64,000 nucleotides of DNA. Source: Bradyrhizobium sp. DOA9 (lineage in GTDB: Bacteria; Pseudomonadota; Alphaproteobacteria; Rhizobiales; Xanthobacteraceae). Positions 45,437 to 54,279 of the stretch are shown here, piece after piece (position 1 is the first letter of the stretch; every line of letters starts with the position of its first letter). The stretch is taken from positions 2,097,725-2,161,724 of the forward strand of contig NZ_DF820425.1 of NCBI RefSeq assembly GCF_000617845.2. The letters run 5' to 3'. The notes beneath the pieces are model-generated. The model saw only the letters and a list, made by a program, of their open reading frames with translations. It had not been told where the DNA came from and did no database searches. The translations under genes and the position numbers were made by a program.

Positions 45437-46264
45437 ATGTTCAAGAAAATGTCTGTCGCGCTGCTCGGCAGCGCTTGCACCTTCATGGCCGGCGCGAACG
45501 ACGCCGGCGCCTTCGACAACAGAGTGCCGAACGATCCGCCCGCGGTGCTGTACCAGCCGCGCGTGCCGCCGGCGCCGGTGCGCGTCGCGTCCAATGCCAA
45601 CATGGGCGGCGGCTTCATCGAATTCCTGTTCGGCGACGGCCCCGGCCGCGGCCCGGCCTACGCGCCGGAGCAGCCGGTGTATCAGCAGCAGCCGGGCTAT
45701 TACGACCAGCGGCGCCTGCCGCCGATCGGCGAGCCGCAGATGCAGGGTGGGTATCAACAAGGCGGCTATCAGCAGGGCGCGTCTCTCCAGCAGGAGGTCG
45801 ATCCGCGGCAGCGTCCGTTCGATCCGAAATTCGAGAAACAAATCGTTGACTATGGCGGCAAGGAAAGTCCCGGCACGATCGTGGTCGATACGCCGAACAA
45901 GTTCCTCTATCTCGTCGAGGGCAACGGCCGGGCAATGCGTTACGGCATCGGCGTCGGCCGTCCCGGCTTCACCTGGTCCGGCGTGAAATCGATCACCGCC
46001 AAGCGCGAATGGCCGGCCTGGACGCCGCCGGCGGAAATGCTCGCGCGCCGGCCCGATCTTCCCAGGCACATGGAAGGCGGCCCGGAAAATCCGCTCGGGG
46101 CCCGCGCGATGTATCTGGGATCGACGCTTTATCGGATCCACGGCTCCAACGAGCCCTGGACCATCGGCACCAACGTCTCCTCCGGCTGCATCCGCATGCG
46201 CAACGAGGACGTCATCGACCTTTACGGCCGCGTCAATGTCGGCACCAAGGTCGTGGTGATGTGA
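45437..46264 (+). CDS. L,D-transpeptidase (YkuD domain)
   Basis: The 275-residue secreted enzyme makes 3-3 cross-links in peptidoglycan or attaches proteins to it. A signal peptide (FKKMSVALLGSACTFMAGA) is followed by a proline/glutamine/glycine-rich linker (about residues 80-130). The YkuD domain from about residue 145 has GTIVVDTPNKFLYLVEGNG and the catalytic HGSNEPWTIGTNVSSGCIRM motif (His, then SSGCIR with the nucleophile Cys). The C-terminus VNVGTKVVVM is normal. ATG 45437 is chosen to include the signal. Confidence 0.95.
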   Translation: MFKKMSVALLGSACTFMAGANDAGAFDNRVPNDPPAVLYQPRVPPAPVRVASNANMGGGFIEFLFGDGPGRGPAYAPEQPVYQQQPGYYDQRRLPPIGEPQMQGGYQQGGYQQGASLQQEVDPRQRPFDPKFEKQIVDYGGKESPGTIVVDTPNKFLYLVEGNGRAMRYGIGVGRPGFTWSGVKSITAKREWPAWTPPAEMLARRPDLPRHMEGGPENPLGARAMYLGSTLYRIHGSNEPWTIGTNVSSGCIRMRNEDVIDLYGRVNVGTKVVVM

Positions 46265-46266
46265 TG

Positions 46267-46422
46267 CTCTCTTTACCCTCTTCCCTTGTGGGAAACGGTG
46301 GCTTCGCTGAAAGCGAAGCCGGGTGAAGGGTATCTCTCCACGTACGCAGCTCTTGCCGTGTGGATAGAGACCCCTCATCCGGCGCTTCGCGCCACCTTCT
46401 CCCACAAGGGGAGAAGGAAGAG
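46267..46422. repeat. Dispersed inverted repeat, third family
   Basis: The left part has CTCTTCCCTTGTGGGAAACG and GTGGCTTCGC, while the right has CATCCGGCGCTTCGCGCCAC and CTTCTCCCACAAGGGGAGAA. Each is roughly the reverse complement of the other around a central spacer. This is the familiar CCTCATCCGG...CTTCTCCC element of Bradyrhizobium-like genomes. It separates the transpeptidase from the convergent DUF2076 gene. Confidence 0.8.
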
Positions 46423-46448
46423 GTCATGGGCAAGAGTTTGAAAATGAA

Positions 46449-46473
46449 GACGGCCGCCATTTGGGCGGCCGTC
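46449..46473. terminator. Hairpin before the DUF2076 gene end
   Basis: GACGGCCGCC pairs perfectly with GGCGGCCGTC over a 5-base loop, and on the minus strand TTCATTTTC follows. It is 26 bases after the DUF2076 stop on that strand. Confidence 0.75.
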
Positions 46474-46499
46474 CTTACTTGCGCGGCTATCGGGCGACC

Positions 46500-47318
46500 T
46501 CACGCGTAATCGCTGCCGCCGTCGTCGTCGCCGAAATCGCTGTTGTCGGCGGTGTCGAAGCTGTCGTCGTGATCGTTGCCGTAGTTCTGGTCGTTGTTGT
46601 CGCGGTCGTTCGAGGCCTGGTCGAAGAAGCCTTGACGGGACTCCCGGTTCGCGCCGATGTCGTCGAGGCCGGCATCGCGCGCCAGCGAGCCGCCGGCCTG
46701 ATCGCCGCTGCCGCCCCAGGGACTTCCACCGGCACTGCGGTCGCCGAGCGCGTTGGCGTCGCCAAAACCCTGCTGGTGCGATCCGCCCATCATGCCGCGG
46801 ATGCTCGAGAGCAGCAGCGAGCCGCCGACCACGCCGGCAGCAGCTGCCGCGGCCGTGCCGAGGAACGAGCCGCCGCCACCGCCGACCGGCGGAGCGCCAA
46901 AACCCTGACCTTGGCCGTAGGCCTGCCCATACGGAGGCGGACCGCCATAGCCCGGCTGGGTCTGCGGCATCGCTTGTCCGGTGTTCCAGGCCGGCCGCTG
47001 CTCACGCTGCGGCACATTCGGAACCGAGCCGCGCGAGGGGCTCGATCCGAACAGCGTATCGCGCATGGTGTCGAGGAAGCCGCCGGACTGCGCCTGCTCG
47101 GGCGCGTGGGCCGCTTCCAGCTCCTGGATGCGGGCATTGGCGCGCTTCAGCGCTTCGTCCTGGACCAGCGTGGTCTGCACCAGCGCGTAGACGGCGCCCG
47201 GCGCCTTGCGCAGGCCGTCGGAGATCGCGGCGATCGCATCGGGATCGCGCGGTGCGTTTTCCAGCTTTGAAAGCCGGTCGAAAAGGTCGTCGACGAGCTG
47301 GCGTTCCTGCGGCGTCAT
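46500..47318 (-). CDS. DUF2076 domain protein
   Basis: The 272-residue protein starts TPQERQLVDDLFDRLSKLEN, the DUF2076 N-terminus, with ALKRANARIQELEAA as a short coiled coil. The middle is proline/glutamine/glycine-rich (QTQPGYGGPPPYGQAYGQGQ). A hydrophobic SFLGTAAAAAAGVVGGSLLL segment follows, then SIRGMMGG, and the acidic tail ends DNSDFGDDDGGSDYA. It is thought to be periplasmic or membrane-associated. The function is unknown. ATG 47318 is chosen where the conserved sequence begins. Confidence 0.85.
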   Translation of the reverse strand: MTPQERQLVDDLFDRLSKLENAPRDPDAIAAISDGLRKAPGAVYALVQTTLVQDEALKRANARIQELEAAHAPEQAQSGGFLDTMRDTLFGSSPSRGSVPNVPQREQRPAWNTGQAMPQTQPGYGGPPPYGQAYGQGQGFGAPPVGGGGGSFLGTAAAAAAGVVGGSLLLSSIRGMMGGSHQQGFGDANALGDRSAGGSPWGGSGDQAGGSLARDAGLDDIGANRESRQGFFDQASNDRDNNDQNYGNDHDDSFDTADNSDFGDDDGGSDYA

Positions 47319-47442
47319 GATCTGTCTCCTTCGCGCCAAACCAAGCGCGGAGGAGATGTAGGGTTCCATTATGGCCCCAACAGTGCCGGTCGGATTAAAT
47401 TTCGGTATGCGACAAGCTGCCTCTGGCACGCTTTTGGCCCGT

Positions 47443-48288
47443 TCATCCCAATGTCACGTTGCTATCCGCCAGCAGGCGCGCGAAGGCATCGCCTGCGAGA
47501 TAGGCGTGCTCGCGCTCGCGGACGTCGGTCATGGGATCGAGGCTGGCGAGGACATCGTCGACGAAGCCGGGATGGCACATCACGAGGCCGCCGTCGGGGA
47601 GGCCTTCCAGGAATTGGCGCATCAGTGCGCCGAAATCGGCGGCGCGCGAAAAATCATAGGCGCCGGCGAAGCCCGGGTTGAAGCTCAGGCCGGCGCTGCC
47701 GGCGCGGCGGCGGAATTGCGCGCTGAGACTGTCGAGCACCAGCGCCTTCGGGGAGGCCAGCCGCTGCCGCAGCGGCAGGTCGCGGCCGCCCTGGCGCACC
47801 CAGGCGTTTGGCGCAGCCTCGACCACCGCATCGACGAAGCCGTCGCGCACCTGCGGGTAGAGCTGCACATGCTGGTGACCGTCGACGAAGTCGGGGGCGC
47901 GTCCGAACGCGTCCATGAAGGCGGCCAGCTGCGCCTTCACCTCGTTGCGGATGAATTCACGGTCGAGCCGGCGCATCAATCCGGCGCGCAGCAGTTTGGG
48001 GAAGGCCATGAACATGTCGCCGTCCAGGGGGCGGAAATGCATGGTGAGCGGCCGGAACGGCGCCGACAGCGTCACGTGCAATCCGATCGCGCAACGCGGG
48101 CTTTGTGTTGCCGAAGCCTGCAGCGCCTCGATGTCGCTGCGCGCGATCGCGGACCCCACCATCATCACCGAGGTGGCGTTGAGGCGGCCGCGTTCGATCA
48201 GGTCGCGGATGGCGCGGTTGACCCCCGGGCTGATGCCGTAATCGTCGGCGCAGAGCCAGATCCGCCGCAGGTCCGCGGCCGCGCTCAT
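47443..48288 (-). CDS. ChbG/HpnK (YdjC) family deacetylase
   Basis: The 281-residue protein is of the YdjC carbohydrate-deacetylase type. It has LCADDYGISPGVNRAI (metal Asp pair), IGLHVTLSAPFRPL (His), FVDGHQHVQLYP (His-x-His) and VMCHPGFVDD. Known members are ChbG (deacetylating chitobiose) and HpnK (hopanoid). ATG 48288 overlaps the stop of the GtrB-like gene as ATGA, so the pair is translated together. A role in deacetylating a lipid-linked aminosugar made by the partner is an inference. Confidence 0.87.
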   Translation of the reverse strand: MSAAADLRRIWLCADDYGISPGVNRAIRDLIERGRLNATSVMMVGSAIARSDIEALQASATQSPRCAIGLHVTLSAPFRPLTMHFRPLDGDMFMAFPKLLRAGLMRRLDREFIRNEVKAQLAAFMDAFGRAPDFVDGHQHVQLYPQVRDGFVDAVVEAAPNAWVRQGGRDLPLRQRLASPKALVLDSLSAQFRRRAGSAGLSFNPGFAGAYDFSRAADFGALMRQFLEGLPDGGLVMCHPGFVDDVLASLDPMTDVREREHAYLAGDAFARLLADSNVTLG

Positions 48289-49331
48289 TCGGCCGCCGTC
48301 CTCTTGGCGTCGGCGTCGGCCTTGTCGGTCTCGAAGTGCTTTTCGCTGTGCTCGGCGACGAAATAGATCGGCCGCGCCTTCAGCTCCGAGAGGATCTTGC
48401 CGATATATTCGCCGACGATTCCGATCATGATGAGCTGCACGCCGCCGATCGTCATCAGGCCGATGACGAGCGAGGGATAGCCGGGCACCTGCTTGCCGGT
48501 CGTGAACACTTCCCAGAGGATCGAAAGGCCGAACAGGAAGGCGCCGCCGGCGAGAATGACGCCGAGCAGGCTGGCGAAGCGCAGGGGTGCAACCGAAAAC
48601 GAGGTCAGGCCCTCGATCGACAGGCCGAGCAGGCTTGCGGCGTTGAAGGTGGTGACGCCGTGGGCGCGCGCGGCGGGCTCGTAGTCGACGCGAATCTGGC
48701 GGAAGCCGATCCAGCTGGCGAGGCCCTTGAAGAAGCGGTTGCGTTCCGGCAGCTGCCTCAGCGCAGCGACCGCGCGCGGGGAGAGCAGGCGGAAATCGCC
48801 GGCGTCCTCCGGAATCTTCTGGCGGGCGCCCCAATTGATCAGCGCGTAGAAGCCGCGCACCAAGACGCGGCGCAGGAAGGTCTCGTTGTCGCGATGCGCC
48901 TTGGCGGTGTAGACGACGTCATAGCCGTCGTCGATCCAGTGCCGCACCAGCTGTTCGACCAGCGCCGGCGGATGCTGGCCGTCGCCGTCCATGAACATGA
49001 CGGCGCCGAGCCGGGCATGGTCGAGGCCCGCCATCAGCGCCGCCTCCTTGCCGAAATTGCGCGACAGCGACACCACCTGAACGTCGATGGCGTCGGCCGG
49101 CAATGACCGCGCGATGGAGAGCGTCGCATCCTTGCTGCCGTCGTCGACATAGACGACCTCGCAAGACAGGCGATAGCGCTGCCGCAGCGTCCTGGCGAGA
49201 TCGCAGATGCGCTGGTGCAGGGCGACGAGGCCCGCCGCTTCGTTATAGACGGGGATGACGATCGACAGCCCCTTCGCTGCGGCGTTGCTTGCTGTGGTCG
49301 TCATGCCGGAAACGTCAGAGCCCAGCGTCAT
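48285..49331 (-). CDS. GtrB/ArnC-like polyprenyl-phosphate glycosyltransferase
   Basis: The 348-residue GT2 enzyme starts with LSIVIPVYNEAAGLVALHQR, then VVYVDDGSKDATLSIA and AVMFMDGDGQHPP (DxD metal site near residue 117), with QKIPEDAGDFRLLS and ERNRFFKGL. Two C-terminal membrane helices (SLLGVILAGGAFLFGLSIL and SLVIGLMTIGGVQLIMIGIV) end in GEYIGKILSELKARP. This is the GtrB/DPM1/ArnC plan, which makes polyprenyl-phosphate sugars at the inner membrane. The donor sugar is unknown. ATG 49304 in the same frame is an alternative start. It couples to the deacetylase. Confidence 0.9.
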   Translation of the reverse strand: MTLGSDVSGMTTTASNAAAKGLSIVIPVYNEAAGLVALHQRICDLARTLRQRYRLSCEVVYVDDGSKDATLSIARSLPADAIDVQVVSLSRNFGKEAALMAGLDHARLGAVMFMDGDGQHPPALVEQLVRHWIDDGYDVVYTAKAHRDNETFLRRVLVRGFYALINWGARQKIPEDAGDFRLLSPRAVAALRQLPERNRFFKGLASWIGFRQIRVDYEPAARAHGVTTFNAASLLGLSIEGLTSFSVAPLRFASLLGVILAGGAFLFGLSILWEVFTTGKQVPGYPSLVIGLMTIGGVQLIMIGIVGEYIGKILSELKARPIYFVAEHSEKHFETDKADADAKRTAAE

Positions 49332-49427
49332 CGATCAAGGTTCCAGAGGCGTTTAGGTCTTCTCAACAGCATATGGTAGCAGCCGTTTGCTGTCGCTACG
49401 CTGAACGGAGCTGCTCGAACTTCGGGT

Positions 49428-50405
49428 TCACTGCCGCAGGAACGCCTCAAGCCTGGCGAACAGCGGGTTCTCCCGGTCGAACACGTAGTCGAGCGAGACC
49501 ACCGAGACGGTCTCGGCGCCATGCTCGCGCAGGAAGCTCGCCAGCGCGTAGAGCTGTCCCGGTGGGCAGTGCAGCGTCAGCATTCCTGACGAGGTCGGAC
49601 CGCCGAACGGGGCCTCCACGCCGAACCGGCTGTGGGCTTCGCCGAGCAGGGCGGCATCGCATTGCCGGAAGCGGGTGCGGACCTCACGGTATTTATTGGC
49701 CCTTGCCCTTGCGGCGATGTGATCGAGAATGACACGCGCCGTCTCGCGCGCCTGCGGCGACCAGTCGGCCTCCCTGGCGGCCACCAGATTGGCCTGGCTG
49801 CGCAGGATCACGCCGTCGTCGAGCACCCGCAACCCGTTGGCGGCGAGCGTCGCGCCGGTCGTCGTGATGTCGACGATCAGCTCGGCGCTGCCGGCCGCCG
49901 GCGCGCCTTCGGTGGCGCCCGCGCTTTCGACGATGCGGTAATCGGTGATGCCGTGAGCCTGGAAGAAGCCGCGGGTGAGGTTGACGAACTTGGTCGCGAC
50001 CCGCATCCGCATGTGGTGCTGCTCGCGGAAGCCGGTGGTGACGTCGTCGAGGTCGGCCATGGTGCGGACGTCGATCCAGGCCTGCGGCACAGCGACCACG
50101 ACGTCGGCATAGCCGAAGCCGAGCCCGTCGATCAGCGACACGCGCCTGTCGGCATCGGCGATGTTCTCGCGCACGAGATCTTCGCCGGTGACGCCGAAAT
50201 GCGCGAAGCCGCGCGACAGCTGCGCGGCGATCTCGCTCGCCGAGAGATAGGCGACCTCGACATTGTCGAGGCCCGCAATGGTGCCGCGGTAGTCGCGGGC
50301 GCCGCCGGCCTTCGACAGCTTGAGGCCGGCACGGGCAAAGAAGGCCTCGGTGTTTTCCTGCAGCCGGCCCTTGGAGGGAACGGCCAGAACGAATGGCGCG
50401 CTCAT
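49428..50405 (-). CDS. hisG: ATP phosphoribosyltransferase HisG, extended form
   Basis: The 325-residue enzyme starts histidine synthesis by joining ATP and PRPP. It has [20 protein letters not shown] at the N-terminus and [14 protein letters not shown] as the phosphate-binding loop (about residues 178-191). After the catalytic part (about 240 residues) about 85 residues follow, with [20 protein letters not shown] and [12 protein letters not shown], which resemble the regulatory C-terminus of long HisG. Short HisG enzymes (about 210-230 residues) need HisZ. Here both a longer HisG and HisZ exist. The gene starts 3 bases after the hisZ stop. Confidence 0.95.
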   Translation of the reverse strand: MSAPFVLAVPSKGRLQENTEAFFARAGLKLSKAGGARDYRGTIAGLDNVEVAYLSASEIAAQLSRGFAHFGVTGEDLVRENIADADRRVSLIDGLGFGYADVVVAVPQAWIDVRTMADLDDVTTGFREQHHMRMRVATKFVNLTRGFFQAHGITDYRIVESAGATEGAPAAGSAELIVDITTTGATLAANGLRVLDDGVILRSQANLVAAREADWSPQARETARVILDHIAARARANKYREVRTRFRQCDAALLGEAHSRFGVEAPFGGPTSSGMLTLHCPPGQLYALASFLREHGAETVSVVSLDYVFDRENPLFARLEAFLRQ

Positions 50406-50408
50406 GGC

Positions 50409-51560
50409 TTAAGCTCCCACCTTGCGGCCGATCCGGTTCAGCGCGTCCACCCAGACCGAGAAGCCGACCGCGGGAATCGGCGCGGCTGATCCGAGCTGGG
50501 TCATCAGCCCGTCATAGCGGCCGCCGGCGACCAGCGGCTCGGCGCCGTTGCCCCTGTGATGCAGCTCGAATTCGAAGCCGGTGTAATAATCGAGCCCGCG
50601 CCCGAACGCGGTCGAGAAGCGCGTCTGCTTCACGTCGATGCCGCGCGCGGCCATGAAGCCGACCCGGCTCTCGAACTGATCGATCGCTTGGGCGAGATCG
50701 AGCTTCGCGTCGGTCGTGAGTGCGCGCAGCTCGGCGATGGCCTCGTCGGGATTGCCCGAAATCGACAGGAAGCGCTTGAGCACCGCGATCGCCTCGCGCG
50801 GCAGCGCGCCGCCCTTCAGCGTCGATTGCTCGAGGAAGCGGTCGGCGATCTCGGCCGTGGTGCGGCCGCCGACATTGGTGGTGCCGGCGATCGACATCAG
50901 ATCGGTGACGAAGGCGAGCGCCGCCTTGCGGTCGGAGCCGGCAAGGGCCGCCAGCACGCCCTCATATTCGCTGCGCGTCGCTTTGGTCGCGGCCGCCAGC
51001 CGCTCCAGATCCTGCTCCAGGCTGATCTTGCGGTTGAAATCCTTGACCAGCCGGCGGCGCCAGACCGGATAGAGATTGAGCGCGTCGAGCAGCGCATTGA
51101 ACAAGGCGACATCGCCGGTGCGGATCTCGACGTCGCGGACGCCGAAGGCGGCCGTCGCCTCCAGCCCCAGCGCCAGCATCTCGGCATCGGCCGCGGCGCG
51201 ATCCTGACGGGCGAACGATTCGATGCCGGCCTGGAGGAATTCACGGGTCTGGCCGCTGCGGTAGCGGAACACCGGACCGAGATAGCTGAACCCTGCCGGC
51301 TGGCCGGCGCGCCCCGAGGCGAGATAATCGCGCGCAACAGGAATGGTCAGGTCCGGGCGCAGGCAGAGCTCCTCGCCGGAAAGGTCCGTGGTCAGGTACA
51401 GGCTCTTGCGGATGTCCTCGCCGGAGAGGTCCAGGAACGGCTCGGCCGGCTGCAGGATGGCAGGCTCGGCCCTGACATAGCCGGCCTGCGCGAACGACAA
51501 GAGCAGCGTATCCGCCCAGGCGGCGGAGCCCGCAGCATTTGAGGTGGCAGTCGCGGTCAT
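50409..51560 (-). CDS. hisZ: ATP phosphoribosyltransferase regulatory subunit HisZ
   Basis: The 383-residue protein resembles class II histidyl-tRNA synthetase catalytic cores: SLYLTTDLSGEELCLRPDLT, FSYLGPVFRYRSGQ (motif 2 with arginines) and GRGLDYYTGFEFELHHRG, ending GGRYDGLMTQLGSAAPIPAVG. It lacks the anticodon-binding domain, as HisZ does. HisZ forms a hetero-octamer with HisG and gives histidine feedback inhibition. ATG 51560 is chosen. An in-frame ATG at 51629 adds a non-conserved tail. It precedes hisG, 3 bases apart. Confidence 0.95.
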   Translation of the reverse strand: MTATATSNAAGSAAWADTLLLSFAQAGYVRAEPAILQPAEPFLDLSGEDIRKSLYLTTDLSGEELCLRPDLTIPVARDYLASGRAGQPAGFSYLGPVFRYRSGQTREFLQAGIESFARQDRAAADAEMLALGLEATAAFGVRDVEIRTGDVALFNALLDALNLYPVWRRRLVKDFNRKISLEQDLERLAAATKATRSEYEGVLAALAGSDRKAALAFVTDLMSIAGTTNVGGRTTAEIADRFLEQSTLKGGALPREAIAVLKRFLSISGNPDEAIAELRALTTDAKLDLAQAIDQFESRVGFMAARGIDVKQTRFSTAFGRGLDYYTGFEFELHHRGNGAEPLVAGGRYDGLMTQLGSAAPIPAVGFSVWVDALNRIGRKVGA

Positions 51561-51691
51561 CTCAGGAGTCCATCGTCCCGGCGGAACCGGGCAGGGCAAG
51601 GGGAGGCGAATTGGCGCAGCCCTTAGCATGGCCCGACAGCGGTTTCGACCTCCAAAGGATCAATCGCTTAACGGGTGGGCAATGCGCAGGG

Positions 51692-52447
51692 TCACGCGCT
51701 TTTGCCGTTCCAATCGCCCAGCACCGCCTGCACTAGCGCCAGGGCGGCGACGGCGGCGGTGTCCGCCCGCATGATGCGGGGGCCGAGCGCCAGCCGCAGG
51801 ATTTTTGGCTGGCGCAGCAACAGCGCCCGCTCTTCCTCGGCAAAACCGCCCTCAGGGCCGATCAGCACGTCGATACCGTGTACGGCCTCGCGCGCGCCTT
51901 GCAGGCTCTGAATGGGATCCCGGATCTCCGCCGCCTCGTCGCAGAAGATCAGCAACCGGCCTGCGGGACGCTGGCTCAAGAAGCGCTCCAGCGGCACCGG
52001 CTCGGCCACGCTGGCGATGCTGAGGATGCCGCATTGCTCGGCCGCCTCGATTACATTGGCGCGCATCCGCTCGGTGTTGACCCGCGAGGCCTGGGTGAAC
52101 CGGGTCAGGACCGGCTGCAGGGCGGCGGCGCCCATCTCGATGGCCTTCTGCACCATGTAATCCAGCCGGGCATGCTTGAGCGGGGCGAAGACGTAGGTGA
52201 GGTCGGCGAGCCGGTCCTGGGGCCGGGTCTGCTGCAGGATCACGAGGCCGTCCGGCCGCTTGCGGCCCTCGATGGCGGCCTGCCACTCGCCATCCCGGCC
52301 GTTGAAGGCCAGGACCTCGGCTCCGGCGCCCAGCCGCAGCACATTGCCGAGATAGTTGCTCTGGTCGCGGTCGAGCGGCACCCTGGTGTCCTGGGCCAGG
52401 GGGGCGTCGACGAACAGGCGCGGGGCGCGAAAATCGTGGGAAGGCAT
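51692..52447 (-). CDS. rsmE: 16S rRNA (uracil(1498)-N(3))-methyltransferase
   Basis: The 251-residue SPOUT methyltransferase modifies U1498 of 16S rRNA. It has an N-terminal PUA-like domain (RLFVDAPLAQDTRVPLDRDQ) and the C-terminal trefoil knot with VLIGPEGGFAEEERALL and RLALGPRIMRADTAAVAALA, the AdoMet-binding loops. RADTA stands for the usual RxETA motif, a conservative change. ATG 52447 is chosen; the upstream frame is not conserved. Confidence 0.94.
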   Translation of the reverse strand: MPSHDFRAPRLFVDAPLAQDTRVPLDRDQSNYLGNVLRLGAGAEVLAFNGRDGEWQAAIEGRKRPDGLVILQQTRPQDRLADLTYVFAPLKHARLDYMVQKAIEMGAAALQPVLTRFTQASRVNTERMRANVIEAAEQCGILSIASVAEPVPLERFLSQRPAGRLLIFCDEAAEIRDPIQSLQGAREAVHGIDVLIGPEGGFAEEERALLLRQPKILRLALGPRIMRADTAAVAALALVQAVLGDWNGKSA

Positions 52448-52657
52448 CGCTTTAAGGGTCCGATTACCGGCTGTTCTTAACCGAAAGGCGCCATTCGGGG
52501 GTAAATATTGCCAAACTGGTGCGTCCCAGCGCCGCGCTCTCGCCCTATTCCACGGGTTGTTAAGCGCCGGCGGGAATCGTAAAAACGCGAACACGCTGGT
52601 CGCGCTTCAACTGGGAAGCCCTGAGCCCCGTAAGCTCCTGCCGGAGAGACTATCTTG

Positions 52658-53332
52658 ATGATCCGTCAATTGATGGTTCCGATCGCTGCCGCCATGGTCG
52701 CCACCGCCTTGGTCACCATGAGTGCCGTGGGCGCTCATGCGCAAAGCGCCTTCCCGGCGCCGCTGCCCAACCAGGCTGCAGCCAATTCCCCATTTCCTCC
52801 GGTCAACGGTTCGGCACCGGCCGCTTCGGTTGGTACGGCTCCGCAATCCTCCTTTCCGGTCAACGGCGCCGCCCCGATCGGCGGCGGCGCTTTCAGCGCG
52901 GCTCCGCCGACGCAGGCCGGTCCCGGCGAGGACTGCATGAAGGCCTTCATGCCCTTGCGCGAGGAAGCCGAGAAGCGCGGCAAGCTGATCAAGGCGGCGA
53001 GCGATCGTCACGCGCCGCCGGACGAGGCCTGCAAGCTGATCCGCAATTTCAGCCAGGCTGAAACGAAGATGATCAAGTACATCGAGGCCAACGCCGCCAA
53101 ATGCGGAATCCCGGCGCAGGTCGGTGATCAGATGAAGGCCGGCCACAAGAACACCGAGGCGATGGCGACCAAGGTCTGCAACGTCGCGACGCAGATGCAG
53201 AACCAGCCGCGCGGTCCGGCAGGCCCCTCGCTGAGCGAGGTGCTGGGCTCGGGCTCGGCGCCTGAGGCCAATGCCGGCAAGAAGGGCGGCAGCACCTTCG
53301 ATACGCTCAACGGCAACGTCCTGACGCGATGA
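52658..53332 (+). CDS. Secreted protein of unknown function upstream of ubiA
   Basis: The 224-residue protein has a signal peptide of about 29 residues (QLMVPIAAAMVATALVTMS, then GAHAQSAFP) and a proline/alanine/serine linker. The mature domain is alpha-helical: EDCMKAFMPLREEAEKRGKL, then DEACKLIRNFSQAETKMIKY and VCNVATQMQNQPRGPAGP. Several cysteines could form disulfides. It is common in rhizobial genomes by look, but its function is not known. ATG 52658 is used. It overlaps the ubiA start as ATGA. Confidence 0.8.
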   Translation: MIRQLMVPIAAAMVATALVTMSAVGAHAQSAFPAPLPNQAAANSPFPPVNGSAPAASVGTAPQSSFPVNGAAPIGGGAFSAAPPTQAGPGEDCMKAFMPLREEAEKRGKLIKAASDRHAPPDEACKLIRNFSQAETKMIKYIEANAAKCGIPAQVGDQMKAGHKNTEAMATKVCNVATQMQNQPRGPAGPSLSEVLGSGSAPEANAGKKGGSTFDTLNGNVLTR

Positions 53333-54261
53333 GCGATACATCCGCCCGCGTTGCCGATTCCACCGGCAACTGGGTCGATACGCTCGCGCCGCATTGGGCG
53401 CGGCCTTATTTGCGCCTGTCCCGCTTCGATCGTCCGATCGGCTCCTGGCTTCTCCTGATGCCGTGCTGGTGGTCGGCGGCGCTGGCCGCCGGCATCGCGC
53501 ATGACGTCCGCGGCCTGCCGCTCACCATCATGCTGTTCTTCGTCGGCGCCTTCGTCATGCGCGGGGCCGGCTGCACCTGGAACGACATCACCGACCGCGA
53601 CCTCGACGACAAGGTCGAGCGCACGCGCTCGCGGCCGCTGCCGTCGGGGCAGGTCACCACGAAGCAGGCGCTGGTCTTCATGATCGCGCAGGCGCTGATC
53701 GGCCTCGTGGTGCTGCTGCAGTTCAACCGCTTCGCGATTGCAACGGGCATTGCCTCGCTCCTGATCGTGGCGATCTATCCCTTCATGAAGCGCATCACCT
53801 GGTGGCCGCAGATCGTGCTCGGGCTCGCGTTCTCCTGGGGCGCCCTGATGGGCTTTGCCGTCACCTTCGGCCGCATCGACGCCACCGCGCTCGTGCTCTA
53901 TGCCGGCGCGATCTCCTGGGTGATCGGCTATGACACGATCTACGCGCATCAGGACGCCGAGGACGACGCGCTGATCGGCATCAAGTCGACCGCGCGCCTG
54001 TTCGGTGCCCATACGCGCCAGGCGCTGGTGTTGTTCTACGGGCTCGCGGTGATGCTGATCGGCGTCGCGCTGGCATCCGGCGATGCGCGCTGGCCGGCCT
54101 GGCTCGGGCTTGCCGCCTTTGCCGCGCATCTGGCCTTGCAGATCGTCCGGCTGAATATCGCCGATGGCGCGCTGTGCCTCCGCCTATTCAAGTCGAATCG
54201 CGATGCCGGCTTGCTGCTATTTGCGGGATTGCTGGTGGATGCCGTGCTGCGGGCGGCGTAG
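53329..54261 (+). CDS. ubiA: 4-hydroxybenzoate polyprenyltransferase UbiA
   Basis: The 310-residue membrane enzyme prenylates 4-hydroxybenzoate in ubiquinone synthesis. It has the first Asp-rich motif NDITDRDLDDKVERTRSRPL (about residues 84-103) and the second YDTIYAHQDAEDD (about 203-215), which bind the prenyl diphosphate through Mg2+, among about eight or nine helices. Eight aspartates sit in the two motifs. Its ATG overlaps the preceding secreted-protein stop. It converges on the DUF6101 gene. Confidence 0.96.
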   Translation: MSDTSARVADSTGNWVDTLAPHWARPYLRLSRFDRPIGSWLLLMPCWWSAALAAGIAHDVRGLPLTIMLFFVGAFVMRGAGCTWNDITDRDLDDKVERTRSRPLPSGQVTTKQALVFMIAQALIGLVVLLQFNRFAIATGIASLLIVAIYPFMKRITWWPQIVLGLAFSWGALMGFAVTFGRIDATALVLYAGAISWVIGYDTIYAHQDAEDDALIGIKSTARLFGAHTRQALVLFYGLAVMLIGVALASGDARWPAWLGLAAFAAHLALQIVRLNIADGALCLRLFKSNRDAGLLLFAGLLVDAVLRAA

Positions 54262-54279
54262 CCGTTCCGCGATCGCCGT

